A DNA stretch of 56,262 bases from Candidatus Kuenenia stuttgartensis. GTDB taxonomy: Bacteria > Planctomycetota > Phycisphaerae > Phycisphaerales > SM1A02. The notes under the pieces were generated by a model. That model searched no databases and had not been told where the DNA came from. It saw only the letters and a list, made by a program, of their open reading frames with translations. Each line of letters begins with the position of its first letter. Positions within the stretch are counted from its first letter, which is position 1. The translations under genes were made by a program, and so were the position numbers. The stretch spans positions 1-56,262 of the forward strand of contig CAMDMA010000021.1 in the NCBI GenBank assembly GCA_945902075.1, in the 5' to 3' direction. This document shows positions 25,465 to 34,691 of the stretch, one piece after another.

Positions 25465-27657
25465 TCAACTCTTCGCCGAGTAACCGGCCATTGCCTCGTA
25501 GTTCTTTCGGAGATAGCCGCCCGCTGTATTGCGTGGACGGTTCAGGACGACGCCGATCAACTGTGCACGACAGTCATGGAGCTGTGAAGCGATACGTCCA
25601 ACAAGTCCGCGCTGCTCTTGGAATGCGCGCACCACCATGATGGTGCCGTCAACCTTGTTGGCAACTGCAAGCGCGTCACCAGCAACAACGATCGGCGGCA
25701 CATCGATAATGACGAAGTCGTAGAGCGGCGACAACTCGGCCAAAAGCGTGTCGAACTTCGGCGTGGCCAGCAACTCAAAGATTCGGTTCTCAACACTACC
25801 AGCGGCAATGATGTCTACATCCCCACCTGCCGGACGGATCACATCCGCAGCGATCGCGTTTCCGCGCAGCACGTCACCAAGGCCCTTCGCGTCAGGCTCA
25901 GTGCCCATCGCAGCCGCGAGATGGCTCCGCCGGAAGTTCGCATCGATGACAAGCACGCGAAGTCCGCCCGCAGCGAGTGAGTCGGCGAGATTCGTGATGA
26001 AGCCCGTCGTTCCCGCCTCGGGGAGTCCACTCACGCATGCGAGTGTCTTGATTGAGTTCTGGGAAGCAGCCTTCCGAACCTGGCCTGAAATCTGCCGACA
26101 GATTTCTGCAGCGACCGATTTGGGCGCGTCGCGGACAACGCGCTCAACCTTCTTTGGACCCATTGGATCATCGGAAAGATCAGGGATCGAACCGAGGAGC
26201 CGGAGGTTCGGAATCGCCGCGAAGTCTGTGGCGTACCGAATGCGGGTGTCGAGGAATTCACGGACGAAGACAAAGCCGAGTACGGCGCCAAGGGTGAGAA
26301 CAGCGCCCAGCGGAATAAACAGCTTGAGCAGCGGGAAGCTCAGTTCACGGGGAGTCGCCGCGCTTTTCGCAATCGACACGGATCGCGCGTCATCGCGAGC
26401 CTTGAGCTGATCAAGGTCTGCGAGGACGTCAAGTTGCTTAGAGCGTGCCTCGAGAAGGCGCTCTCGGCGTTCCTTGAGTTCCTGCATCGAGCTGATATTT
26501 GCGGTGAAGTCCTTGAGCCGCGATGCTTGACTGACCAAATCAGCTTCGAACTTTTCGAGGAGTCCGGCATAGCTCTCCACTTGATCGCTAAAGGTCTTGA
26601 AGTCTGCGTTGAGGTTGCGTCGCAGAATGTCCTGGAGCTTTGCGTCGCGCTCAAGTTCCGCCGCAACCATGCGCTTTTCCATCGATGCAAGCGCGGGATG
26701 ATCAGATGCAAACTTTTTCCGGTAGGTCTCGAGCTCAATGCGGACTTCGCGGATAGAGCTATTCGCCTGCTGAATCTGCGGATCTTCTTCTGCAGTACGG
26801 ATGTCGTCCGGCGTCGGCTCGAGCAGACCTTCCATCTTCGCTTCGGTCTGTTGCTTCCGACTCTGAGCGAGCGAAAGCATAGACTTCGTTTCACCTGCGC
26901 GGCGTGATGTGTCCTCTACCGCAACAAGCACATTGTTTCGCTCTTCACTGGTTGAAGTGAGATTTTTATCCGCGACAAACTTGCTGATTTCCTTGCCAAG
27001 ACTTCCGAGCTGAGCGTCGAGATCATCGAGTTGACGACGGAATGTTTGGCGGTTCTGCTCGAAGCGTGCATCGTCGATTGATTTTTTACGCGCGATATAG
27101 GTTTCGGCGATTCGGTTGAGCACAACAGGAACGTCTTCAGCGACATGCGTCGACCAACTAAGTGCAAAGAATGTCTGCCGACGCACATGCCCGGCACTCA
27201 ATTCTTTCTTCAAATCATCGACCGCGTCTGCGACCACGAAGCGACCGTTTTCATCACGATACGACTCGCTCCATGTCGTCTGCTCGATGTCGCGCGAGTT
27301 CATCGCAGCTTCGAGCAGATCGCGAGCGAGAATACGGGCGGATTCTGTTTGACCAAGTCGTTCGACCGATTCTTCTGTTCGCTGATCGCGAACAATGACC
27401 TCGCTCACGCCTTCAGGTGCCGGGACCAGTTCGAATAGCACCGTGTCTGAGTACAGCGGATAGAGGTAGACCAACGCGAAGTTGGCCACCGCACCAAGAC
27501 CGCAGCCGACGAAGATCGATACGACAATTGCCGTAGCGTGCTGACGAAGGACCCGAATGGGATCGATCGTCGATGCTGGCGTCGGAGCCCCTCCACCTCG
27601 CGGGCGTTGAGGCTGCGTGCGGTTCTCGGTCGGCGTCCTGGTTGGTGCGGTCGTCAT
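25465..27657 (-). CDS. Wzc/GumC-like polysaccharide co-polymerase with degenerate tyrosine-kinase domain
   Basis: The 730-residue protein has a Wzz domain with a membrane helix (about 40-65), a long periplasmic coiled-coil region (about 170-420) and a second helix (about 440-465), then a cytoplasmic BY-kinase/CpsD-like domain. Wzc proteins control polymer length and export through an outer-membrane SLBB protein. The kinase domain is unusual. The Walker A segment reads GLPEAGTTGF, with Thr550 where ATP-binding Lys is expected. Walker A' reads VIDANFRR, with Asn574 replacing the second Asp. Walker B (FVIIDVPP, Asp652) is intact. Three tyrosines occur in the last 18 residues. The fold is confident; kinase activity is doubtful. 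Confidence 0.9.
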   Translation of the reverse strand: MTTAPTRTPTENRTQPQRPRGGGAPTPASTIDPIRVLRQHATAIVVSIFVGCGLGAVANFALVYLYPLYSDTVLFELVPAPEGVSEVIVRDQRTEESVERLGQTESARILARDLLEAAMNSRDIEQTTWSESYRDENGRFVVADAVDDLKKELSAGHVRRQTFFALSWSTHVAEDVPVVLNRIAETYIARKKSIDDARFEQNRQTFRRQLDDLDAQLGSLGKEISKFVADKNLTSTSEERNNVLVAVEDTSRRAGETKSMLSLAQSRKQQTEAKMEGLLEPTPDDIRTAEEDPQIQQANSSIREVRIELETYRKKFASDHPALASMEKRMVAAELERDAKLQDILRRNLNADFKTFSDQVESYAGLLEKFEADLVSQASRLKDFTANISSMQELKERRERLLEARSKQLDVLADLDQLKARDDARSVSIAKSAATPRELSFPLLKLFIPLGAVLTLGAVLGFVFVREFLDTRIRYATDFAAIPNLRLLGSIPDLSDDPMGPKKVERVVRDAPKSVAAEICRQISGQVRKAASQNSIKTLACVSGLPEAGTTGFITNLADSLAAGGLRVLVIDANFRRSHLAAAMGTEPDAKGLGDVLRGNAIAADVIRPAGGDVDIIAAGSVENRIFELLATPKFDTLLAELSPLYDFVIIDVPPIVVAGDALAVANKVDGTIMVVRAFQEQRGLVGRIASQLHDCRAQLIGVVLNRPRNTAGGYLRKNYEAMAGYSAKS

Positions 27658-27696
27658 AGCGGTTCTCTGCGTTTGACTATCGGGACTTGGCGGCCG

Positions 27697-30600
27697 TCAC
27701 TTGAGTTCTGATAGCAACTGCTCAGCACTGCGCTTAGTGATGGGATCCGGATTCATCTTGAGAGCCTGTTCCACCGCGTCACGGGCGTCGGCTGTCCGGC
27801 CCATTGCTTGGTGGACCTGAGCGAGGTGGAGTTGAACGGTTGCGCTGTTGGCGAGCTTGGCGGCACGCTTCAGCACGGATAACGCCTCCTCATTTTGCTT
27901 ATCGAGGAGCAGGAGTGAGCCAAGGGTGTCGAGATACTCGGGCTGCCCGGGGTTGATCTGCACAGCGAGCCGAGCAGACGGAAGTCCGCGCTTTGCGTCT
28001 TTGAGGCAATCGCCGCAGAGATAGGCATAGTTGTTGAGAATGCCATCCGCGTTCGGGGCGAGCGTCAAGGCCTTCTGAAATGCTGCGACGGCCTTCTGAC
28101 AATCGCCTGCCATGTAGAGAAACGAACCGAGTTTGTCGAGAAGCATGGCACCGATGAGCGGCCACTTCGTCATATCGCGCGATTCGATTGGTGCGAGGAG
28201 CTCCACAGCTTTCGCCGGGCCACCCGATGGACTCGACATCGCAAGCGTGGCGAGGAAGCTCCGACCGATTGGATCAAGCTCGCCCTTTCCAAGCTGCGCC
28301 AGGAATCCCTCTGCGTCCGCGAGATCTTTGGGTTGATACAAAAGTTCAACCGCCTCATACCACTGCATCAGAGGCGCGCTGTCCCCAGCATCGAACGCCT
28401 TTAGCGCATCGGTATAGGTTTCACCAAGCGTCTTCAGGCCTTCCGATCGCTCATTGCCACCAATGAGCGCAATGCCGACGTAGGTTCGTGCTGTGCCGTT
28501 CGAGCGCACAAGATCAGCACGGCGACGCGCGCTTTCCACCACACCGCGATAGTCTTTGGCACGGAGGCGCGCGTTCATCTCGCGGAAGAAAAGGGTTTGG
28601 TCAGGCTGCAGAACATCTGCCCGCTGGTAAGCGATTGCTGCGTCCGCATACTTTCCTTGACGAACAAGGATGTCGCCAAGCAGGATCTGCCAGGCCGGGT
28701 CGCCAGGCATCAGACTGATCGCCGAGCGCACCGAATCTTCCGCTCTTGGAAGGTTCCCGGTCAGCGCAAAGATCTCGGTGATTCGGCGACGTGCATCAAT
28801 TGATGTCGGTGCGATGCGAAGGTAACGATCGAGCTCCGCGATGGCCCCCGCTGGATCACCGAGGCTCACGAGCACTTCGGCACGAATCGCGCTTGCCGGC
28901 AGCAATGAAGCGCCGAGCGTAACAGCGCGATCTGCCGCAGCGAGCGCCTCCTGACCGCGGGCAGTTGATCCGCTCACTTCAAACAACTTGCGCTTGAGCA
29001 TGGCGTCCTGGATGAAGGGTTGCGGCGCATACGGCGCAAGAACCTTGGCTCGGCTGTAGGGCGCAAGAGCCGACTCGTACGCAACGACTGCATCGTCTAC
29101 GCGGCCGGTCTTACGAAGATCATCTCCAAGCGCAACAAAGATTGCGCCATCGAGCATCTCCATTCCCATGTCACGCGTCGCTCCGCTGCTCGCGGCCGTA
29201 AAGGATTTCCGTGCCTCGTCAGTACGCCCGCTCCTGAGTTGGCACTCCGCCAATCGGAGGAGCAACCCCTTGTCAGTCGACCCTTCCATAAGCGGAGTGA
29301 AATAGGAGAGCGCGAGTTCATATTGCTCGCCGTCGAAGAGGATGTCGACGATCGACTTGGTCGCATCGCGTTCCTTGGGGTCCTCACGCTTGATCGCTTC
29401 GGCGAAGGCGCCTTGCGCATCCTCCTTCATTCCCATCATTGTGTAGAGATTTCCAAGCATCGCGTAGCCGCGCCAACCTGCGTCGGTGCCTGCAGCCTTT
29501 ACGGCCGCAGAGAGCACTTTGCTCGCATCCTCACGACGCCCGAGCACACGCAGCATGTTCGCGTACGAACTCGCGATGTCAAGATTCTCAGGCTCACGCT
29601 TCAACGACGACTGATAGATTTCTTCTGCGAGCTTGCGCCAACTTGTGCGTGTTTTCTCGAGTGCGCCAAGCCGTGGCAATGGATCAAGTGCCTGCCATTG
29701 CTCATTGGAGTATGCAAGTTGACCCTTCTCGTTCAACACATCCTCGCGGTCTGGAGCAGTGACTGAGTAGAAGTTCGCGAGAGCCAACGCGTTTTTCAGG
29801 TCCATTGGAGCGATGCGGTACTGATTCTCGCGAAGTCGCTGGGCCATCCGTCGATCACCGAATTGCGCCTCAAGGCTCATCCAGATTTCGGAGATTTCTT
29901 CGTCGAGTCCGGCAAGTTGCCGAGCCTCGCGCAGTACTTCGAGCGAGCGCTGCGTGTTTCCGCTACGAATCATCGCGCCAACGAGCTGCCGCACCGTCTG
30001 CATGTCGCTCGGACGACGCTTGTAGGCCTCCTCATACTGACGGAGCGCTGCTTCCATGCTGCCAGATTGCTCAAGCACTGAGCCAAGCGCACGGAACACA
30101 ACGGAGCTGTCGATTCCCGATTGAATCGCCTGCTCAAGCACGGATGCTGCTTCGCGAAACTTGCCCTGCGTGCTCAACAGCTGCGACTCAAGAAGAACCA
30201 CCTGAGAGGGATCGCGATTCGATTCGCGCGCAATGCGGATCACTTCCGCTGCTGCTGTGAAGTCGGACTTCTCAATCGCATCGCGGAAGTCTGCCTCGAT
30301 CAGAATCGGGCTTGCCCGATCTTCCGCCTCAGCCTTCGCGCGCCAAACTTTGATTCCTGCCTCGAGCTTATTCGCAGCCTCTTCCGTTGCTGCCGCGCTC
30401 GCCTGCCCAAGTCGACGCTCACGCACTGCAGCCTCGCGCACCGCAGCGCCCGATTGGAGCAGTCGAAGGTATGTCACGATCGTGCGGGTCGCCGGATCCT
30501 CGACGGTGCCCTCAGTAAGAATGACGATGCGCTCCACCGGATCTGTCGTCGCAAAGAGCGCATTGAACCGTTGCAGTGCCGCATCACGCGGGTACTTCAC

Positions 30601-32424
30601 GATCGCCTCCTGCACGAGTTGCTTCGCACGCTCCGTGTCGCCAGCTTGAACCTCAACCGCGATCGCGTATCGCTCAAGGCGAATGTCGGGATCGGTTGTT
30701 GCCGCGCGCATGGCAGCAACCATGCGACGCGCCCCATCGAAATCATTCTCATCGATTGCAGCCTGCACTTTGGTGAGGGCGTCGATCGCGTTCGCGTTTT
30801 CAACATTCTGCACCGCTGGATCGGCTGACATCACGAGCGTCATGCGTCGCTCAAGTTCGGCAGCCTCGGCATCGTCAGGCGCGCGCTCGCGGAGTTCTCG
30901 CACCGTCGCGGCTGCATCAGTCATGCGCCCTGCACGAACTTCTAGCTGGGCGCGCATCTTGAGAAGCTGCACATTTCCAGGCGCAAGTTGTAAGCCACCG
31001 GACACGAGATCAAGCGCGCGTCCCGCCTCGCCGAGCTGAAGATTTGCAAAGGCTGCCAACAAGTAGAGTTCAAGATCGACTTCACTGCCGCGCTTGAAAA
31101 CCTCATTGAACTTGATCGCTGCGTTGGCGAAATCACCCTTCGCGGCCGCGATCTTTCCGTCCGCACGCAAAAGCGAGGAATTGTCGGACGCGGATGCGAG
31201 AGCTCTTTCGACGTCGGCTCGCGCAGCGACCAGCTTCTCTACCGCCGCCGGGCGCGATTCGGGAGCAGACTGCTCCACGATGTCGTACAGAATGTCGAAG
31301 CGTGTGAGCGCTGCCGAAATTTGATTACCTTCGAAAGATGCTGCGAGCAATCCAACCGTTGGACGCTGACCGGCAAGAATCGATTCAATCTCCGCAAGCG
31401 CCGCGTCGCGTTCGGTGAAACGCAGCAACGCGGCGAGCATGCGTCGATGCAACATCTGCTCGGGATGCGTCGCGAGGTAACTGCGGCCGAGGAGGACAGC
31501 GTTGTTAAAACCACTTGGCCCGCGATTCGCCAAGACATTCATGGCAGCGAACACAGCCATGGGCTGGTCAAGTTTCATGGCAGCCGCAGCAAGCTCATCA
31601 CTTCGCTGCTTCAACGCCGGGTCGTTACTGTTACCGTTCGCATCGACCACAGCTCGCTCAAGAATCGCGGTTGCTGTGTTGATGCCGTCCGGCGACAGGC
31701 GTGTAGCCTCCGCGAGTGCCGCATCGGCAGCAGCCAGCGCGGCCTCCAGACGGTCGGCTCGACCAGCACCCTTTGCGCTGGCCAAATCGTCGACTGCGAG
31801 AAGTGCGAGCGACCCATAGACACGATCGAGCTCGATCGGATTGAGGTCCTTGCAGGTCGCGGCGGCCTTGAGATCTTCGATCACTTTCAGGCGCTGTTGC
31901 TCGTCGAGAGAGTCCATGCGCCGGGCGCCCGCGTATCCACGGAACGCCTTCGCCAACTGCGCCTCAGCGCCGTCCGGGCGCACAGTTGCGAGCATGTCTT
32001 CCGCACGATCTGCGAGACTCTTCCAACCTGCCGCGCTCGAGAGCGCTTCGCATTGCTCGGTGATGTTCTCGAGATAGGTCCGCCATCGCGAGATGTTGTC
32101 ACGATCGGCGCGCGCAAGCATCTGCAGCGTGCCGAGATACTGTGTGTAACGCTCGGTCGCCTCGTTTTGGGTTTCTGGAACGACTTTGAGCAACGCCGCG
32201 CTGTACTGTTCGAGATACGCGATGTTGTTCGGCTTCTTCGAGACAGCACGGCCGTACGCATCCGCTGCCTTTTGGAAGTCGCTTTCAGCTGTCAGCTTGT
32301 CGCCCATACGAATGAAGCGATCTGTATCGAGGCGATACAGCAACGCGACGACCACAAGTCCCGCAAGAGAAAGGCCGAGCGCGCTGACGACGAAGATGAG
32401 CTTCTTGTTGAGCTTCTGTGCCAT
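27697..32424 (-). CDS. Giant TPR-repeat protein of the exosortase/EPS locus
   Basis: The 1575-residue protein has an N-terminal membrane helix or uncleaved signal (about 8-30, IFVVSALGLSLAGLVVVALLY), after which almost the whole length is helical TPR-like repeats (many A-x-x-x-Y/L-x-x-A-L patterns, for example FQKAADAYGRAVSKKPNN and YADAAIAYQRADVLQPDQ). It resembles the large TPR proteins (PrsT-type) encoded beside exosortase systems, thought to scaffold export or sorting. ATG 32424 has AAGG at 8 bases and is preferred over 32457. It lies 87 bases downstream of the EpsI gene and 39 bases upstream of the Wzc-like gene. Exact role unknown. Confidence 0.85.
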   Translation of the reverse strand: MAQKLNKKLIFVVSALGLSLAGLVVVALLYRLDTDRFIRMGDKLTAESDFQKAADAYGRAVSKKPNNIAYLEQYSAALLKVVPETQNEATERYTQYLGTLQMLARADRDNISRWRTYLENITEQCEALSSAAGWKSLADRAEDMLATVRPDGAEAQLAKAFRGYAGARRMDSLDEQQRLKVIEDLKAAATCKDLNPIELDRVYGSLALLAVDDLASAKGAGRADRLEAALAAADAALAEATRLSPDGINTATAILERAVVDANGNSNDPALKQRSDELAAAAMKLDQPMAVFAAMNVLANRGPSGFNNAVLLGRSYLATHPEQMLHRRMLAALLRFTERDAALAEIESILAGQRPTVGLLAASFEGNQISAALTRFDILYDIVEQSAPESRPAAVEKLVAARADVERALASASDNSSLLRADGKIAAAKGDFANAAIKFNEVFKRGSEVDLELYLLAAFANLQLGEAGRALDLVSGGLQLAPGNVQLLKMRAQLEVRAGRMTDAAATVRELRERAPDDAEAAELERRMTLVMSADPAVQNVENANAIDALTKVQAAIDENDFDGARRMVAAMRAATTDPDIRLERYAIAVEVQAGDTERAKQLVQEAIVKYPRDAALQRFNALFATTDPVERIVILTEGTVEDPATRTIVTYLRLLQSGAAVREAAVRERRLGQASAAATEEAANKLEAGIKVWRAKAEAEDRASPILIEADFRDAIEKSDFTAAAEVIRIARESNRDPSQVVLLESQLLSTQGKFREAASVLEQAIQSGIDSSVVFRALGSVLEQSGSMEAALRQYEEAYKRRPSDMQTVRQLVGAMIRSGNTQRSLEVLREARQLAGLDEEISEIWMSLEAQFGDRRMAQRLRENQYRIAPMDLKNALALANFYSVTAPDREDVLNEKGQLAYSNEQWQALDPLPRLGALEKTRTSWRKLAEEIYQSSLKREPENLDIASSYANMLRVLGRREDASKVLSAAVKAAGTDAGWRGYAMLGNLYTMMGMKEDAQGAFAEAIKREDPKERDATKSIVDILFDGEQYELALSYFTPLMEGSTDKGLLLRLAECQLRSGRTDEARKSFTAASSGATRDMGMEMLDGAIFVALGDDLRKTGRVDDAVVAYESALAPYSRAKVLAPYAPQPFIQDAMLKRKLFEVSGSTARGQEALAAADRAVTLGASLLPASAIRAEVLVSLGDPAGAIAELDRYLRIAPTSIDARRRITEIFALTGNLPRAEDSVRSAISLMPGDPAWQILLGDILVRQGKYADAAIAYQRADVLQPDQTLFFREMNARLRAKDYRGVVESARRRADLVRSNGTARTYVGIALIGGNERSEGLKTLGETYTDALKAFDAGDSAPLMQWYEAVELLYQPKDLADAEGFLAQLGKGELDPIGRSFLATLAMSSPSGGPAKAVELLAPIESRDMTKWPLIGAMLLDKLGSFLYMAGDCQKAVAAFQKALTLAPNADGILNNYAYLCGDCLKDAKRGLPSARLAVQINPGQPEYLDTLGSLLLLDKQNEEALSVLKRAAKLANSATVQLHLAQVHQAMGRTADARDAVEQALKMNPDPITKRSAEQLLSELK

Positions 32425-32511
32425 GTGATTGACCTTAGCCGTGTTCGGCGTCTCCAAACTTGCGCAATACTTGACTGGGAAGAAACTTCGCTTGCGCGAT
32501 ACCTGACACTC

Positions 32512-33423
32512 TCACAAACCGCCGTCCCCATCCTCCAAGTCGGATGGAACACGCACAGATTGAGGACGATCGACAGAATCACGGCCACTCGCGCCGGCCG
32601 CTGCGTTTTCCCACGACGGCCAATCCGGAAGGCATTTCATGACCTCGGGGATTAATGCTGTAAGCAAGTCCGTTGCGTCGGCGCAGAAGGGTTCAAGGAG
32701 CGACCCATCAGCAGAGGCAACCTTGCCGGTCTTCGTAATCTGGATCTTGCAGTAGTACGCGTAACGATCGGTGAGATTGAATGCCGCTCTACGCACGCCG
32801 TAACTCGTGGACTCGATGCGGCCATTTGCGATGAAGAAGTATCCACCGACCTGTCGAATCTGCGGGTTCTTCGGATCCTGAAACTCGATCGTCGTTGCGA
32901 CGACATCACCCAACGGCATCGTGATCTGCTCGACCTCTGCGGTCACTGGGTCGACGAGGTCGACGACTGAGTACGGGGATGACCCGTCGGTCGTGAGTGC
33001 GCGCCACTTCGATCGATCGATCGGTAGCGGCGTCCCTTCGGAGTTCCGCGTGAGTTCGAGGCCGCCGACCGCCCAACACCGCTCAGGGATGTGCGGTACG
33101 GCATCGATGGTTCCGGTGTAGTACGCGACGTGCACATGCATCGCTCCGGCGGCAGGATCACCACCGATCGCGTAAATGCGATCGAGATAGCTGCGCGTTC
33201 CGAGTTCCTCAATCAGGATGTCCGTGAAAGCAGAATCGCTTCCGACGCGTTCCCATCGACCAATGCGTGTGGGTACCGAATCGAGCGGGCGCCGCAGCGA
33301 AACTGGTTCCTTGCTCAAGTAGATGTTGAGTTGGCTGACCAAAATGTAGAAGCCGAGGCCGCTCGCTGCGAGTGCAGCGATCGCGGTCCAATACGAGGCG
33401 ACCACGCTGCGTTCAATCTTCAC
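32512..33423 (-). CDS. Exosortase-associated EpsI-family protein
   Basis: The 303-residue product has an N-terminal membrane helix (about 10-30) and the EpsI domain signature: a tryptophan-rich entry (RIGRWERVG), VHVAYYTGTIDAVPHIPERCW (in pieces) with conserved Pro/Cys, and a C-terminal region on the periplasmic side. EpsI domains are found as separate proteins or fused to exosortases in polysaccharide/protein-sorting loci. Here its start overlaps the exosortase stop by 11 bases, which strongly implies coupled translation. The molecular function of EpsI is not firmly established. Confidence 0.92.
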   Translation of the reverse strand: MKIERSVVASYWTAIAALAASGLGFYILVSQLNIYLSKEPVSLRRPLDSVPTRIGRWERVGSDSAFTDILIEELGTRSYLDRIYAIGGDPAAGAMHVHVAYYTGTIDAVPHIPERCWAVGGLELTRNSEGTPLPIDRSKWRALTTDGSSPYSVVDLVDPVTAEVEQITMPLGDVVATTIEFQDPKNPQIRQVGGYFFIANGRIESTSYGVRRAAFNLTDRYAYYCKIQITKTGKVASADGSLLEPFCADATDLLTALIPEVMKCLPDWPSWENAAAGASGRDSVDRPQSVRVPSDLEDGDGGL

Positions 33424-34411
33424 GTGTCGCTCCCTTTGCTTTGTCGGGAGTACCGACGGAAGTCGCCTTCACTGCAGTCGGGCTGTCCACGAAGATATTG
33501 GAGAGGAACCACAAGATTCCGAGGTAGAAGAAGAGCGCTGGCACGAGCCACACGAGTCCGATGAAACTGTGGAAATCACCCGTTGCGAAGTCGGTCGACC
33601 AAAGCGAAAGCACGCCGAGCGTGAAGACGCGCAGCACATTTACGCCGAGTGCGACGGGGAATCCAGCAATGATGAGTATCGCCCGCTGCCAATTGCGGGC
33701 GAGCCCGGTGTATGCAATCGCAACGCCGAGGGCAAGAAACGCAACCAACATACGCATGCCACTGCACGCCTCCGCCACGTTGAGTTGTCGCGGGTCGCCG
33801 TTCACGTAAACCGAGAGCACATTGCCGCTGCGGTCGACATCGATTCCGAAAACGGAAAGCATGCCCCACGCGCCAATCGCAGACCAATCCTGCATGCGCT
33901 GGGTCACAAGTTGCAGCAGTCGATCACTCACCGACTGACCGAAGACGACCCAGTACGCCAAAGGAAAGAGCAAGATCTTCGTCACGCGCCAGCCACAAAT
34001 TTGGAGCGCAAGGCCCAACAGCGTCATACCCATCGCGAGTCCGCGAGCGTTGTGGTGAAGCACGAACCATGATGGGCCGAACGTGGCAGCGATATACGAC
34101 GCAACGCCGAGGAGAATGATCGGGAACCCGAGCCAATTTGCCTTGAGCGGCGATTCGGCGAGCTCCGCGCGACGCAGGTAGACAAAGTAGCCGGAGATAA
34201 ACGGTACGACCAGGGTGTGCCCCCAGTCAGCAGGTTCGTCGAAGGCCCAGATGACCTGCGTTTCAATAAACTTGTAGAAGACTGCACAGAGAACAGCGAG
34301 CAGCAGCATGCCTGCGAGAATCGCGCGTGACTGTGGGATATCTCGGGCCGACCATCCAGATCGGACGGCGGTTGACTCGGGCGGTCGGGTGATTCCGTCG
34401 GCTGCACTCAT
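33413..34411 (-). CDS. Exosortase/archaeosortase-family transpeptidase
   Basis: The 332-residue polytopic membrane protein (about 8 helices) carries the exosortase triad: Cys216 in EACSGMRML, Arg261 in NVLRVFTLG, and His281 in FHSFIGLVWL. Exosortases recognise a C-terminal tripartite signal (PEP-CTERM or variant) and process the protein at the outer face of the inner membrane, usually in bacteria with exopolysaccharide loci. The frame extends to a GTG at 34450, but ATG 34411 (MSAADG) is a better start. EpsI overlaps downstream. No protein in this window ends with an obvious cognate sorting signal. Confidence 0.94.
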   Translation of the reverse strand: MSAADGITRPPESTAVRSGWSARDIPQSRAILAGMLLLAVLCAVFYKFIETQVIWAFDEPADWGHTLVVPFISGYFVYLRRAELAESPLKANWLGFPIILLGVASYIAATFGPSWFVLHHNARGLAMGMTLLGLALQICGWRVTKILLFPLAYWVVFGQSVSDRLLQLVTQRMQDWSAIGAWGMLSVFGIDVDRSGNVLSVYVNGDPRQLNVAEACSGMRMLVAFLALGVAIAYTGLARNWQRAILIIAGFPVALGVNVLRVFTLGVLSLWSTDFATGDFHSFIGLVWLVPALFFYLGILWFLSNIFVDSPTAVKATSVGTPDKAKGATRED

Positions 34412-34691
34412 GCGGACTGGTCTCGGCGACACGACAAAGATCCGCGGCACATTGCCACGGCCCCGCCCTGCCTCCCGATTCGCGACCCCAAGCTCCGACC
34501 TGGAGCGGGGAGGCGCGATACGGTGGGCCGTTTGGCCCGGTTCGTGATTTCGTCCAGAAACTGCAACATGTTTATCGTTGGTCGAGAGGAATCTCAGCCA
34601 TCACGGCCCGCGCATCCGATGCCACGCTGGCCGGCTGGCTCCATCGCACGGATTTTCATTGCTTCACCCTGTCTTCACGCGCGTTCGCGGT

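Noticed and set aside
34480-34545. Hairpins GCTCC/GGAGC and GGGCC/GGCCC between the SLBB and exosortase genes
   Set aside because: Short stems without a T-run on the minus strand; not enough to call a terminator or attenuator.
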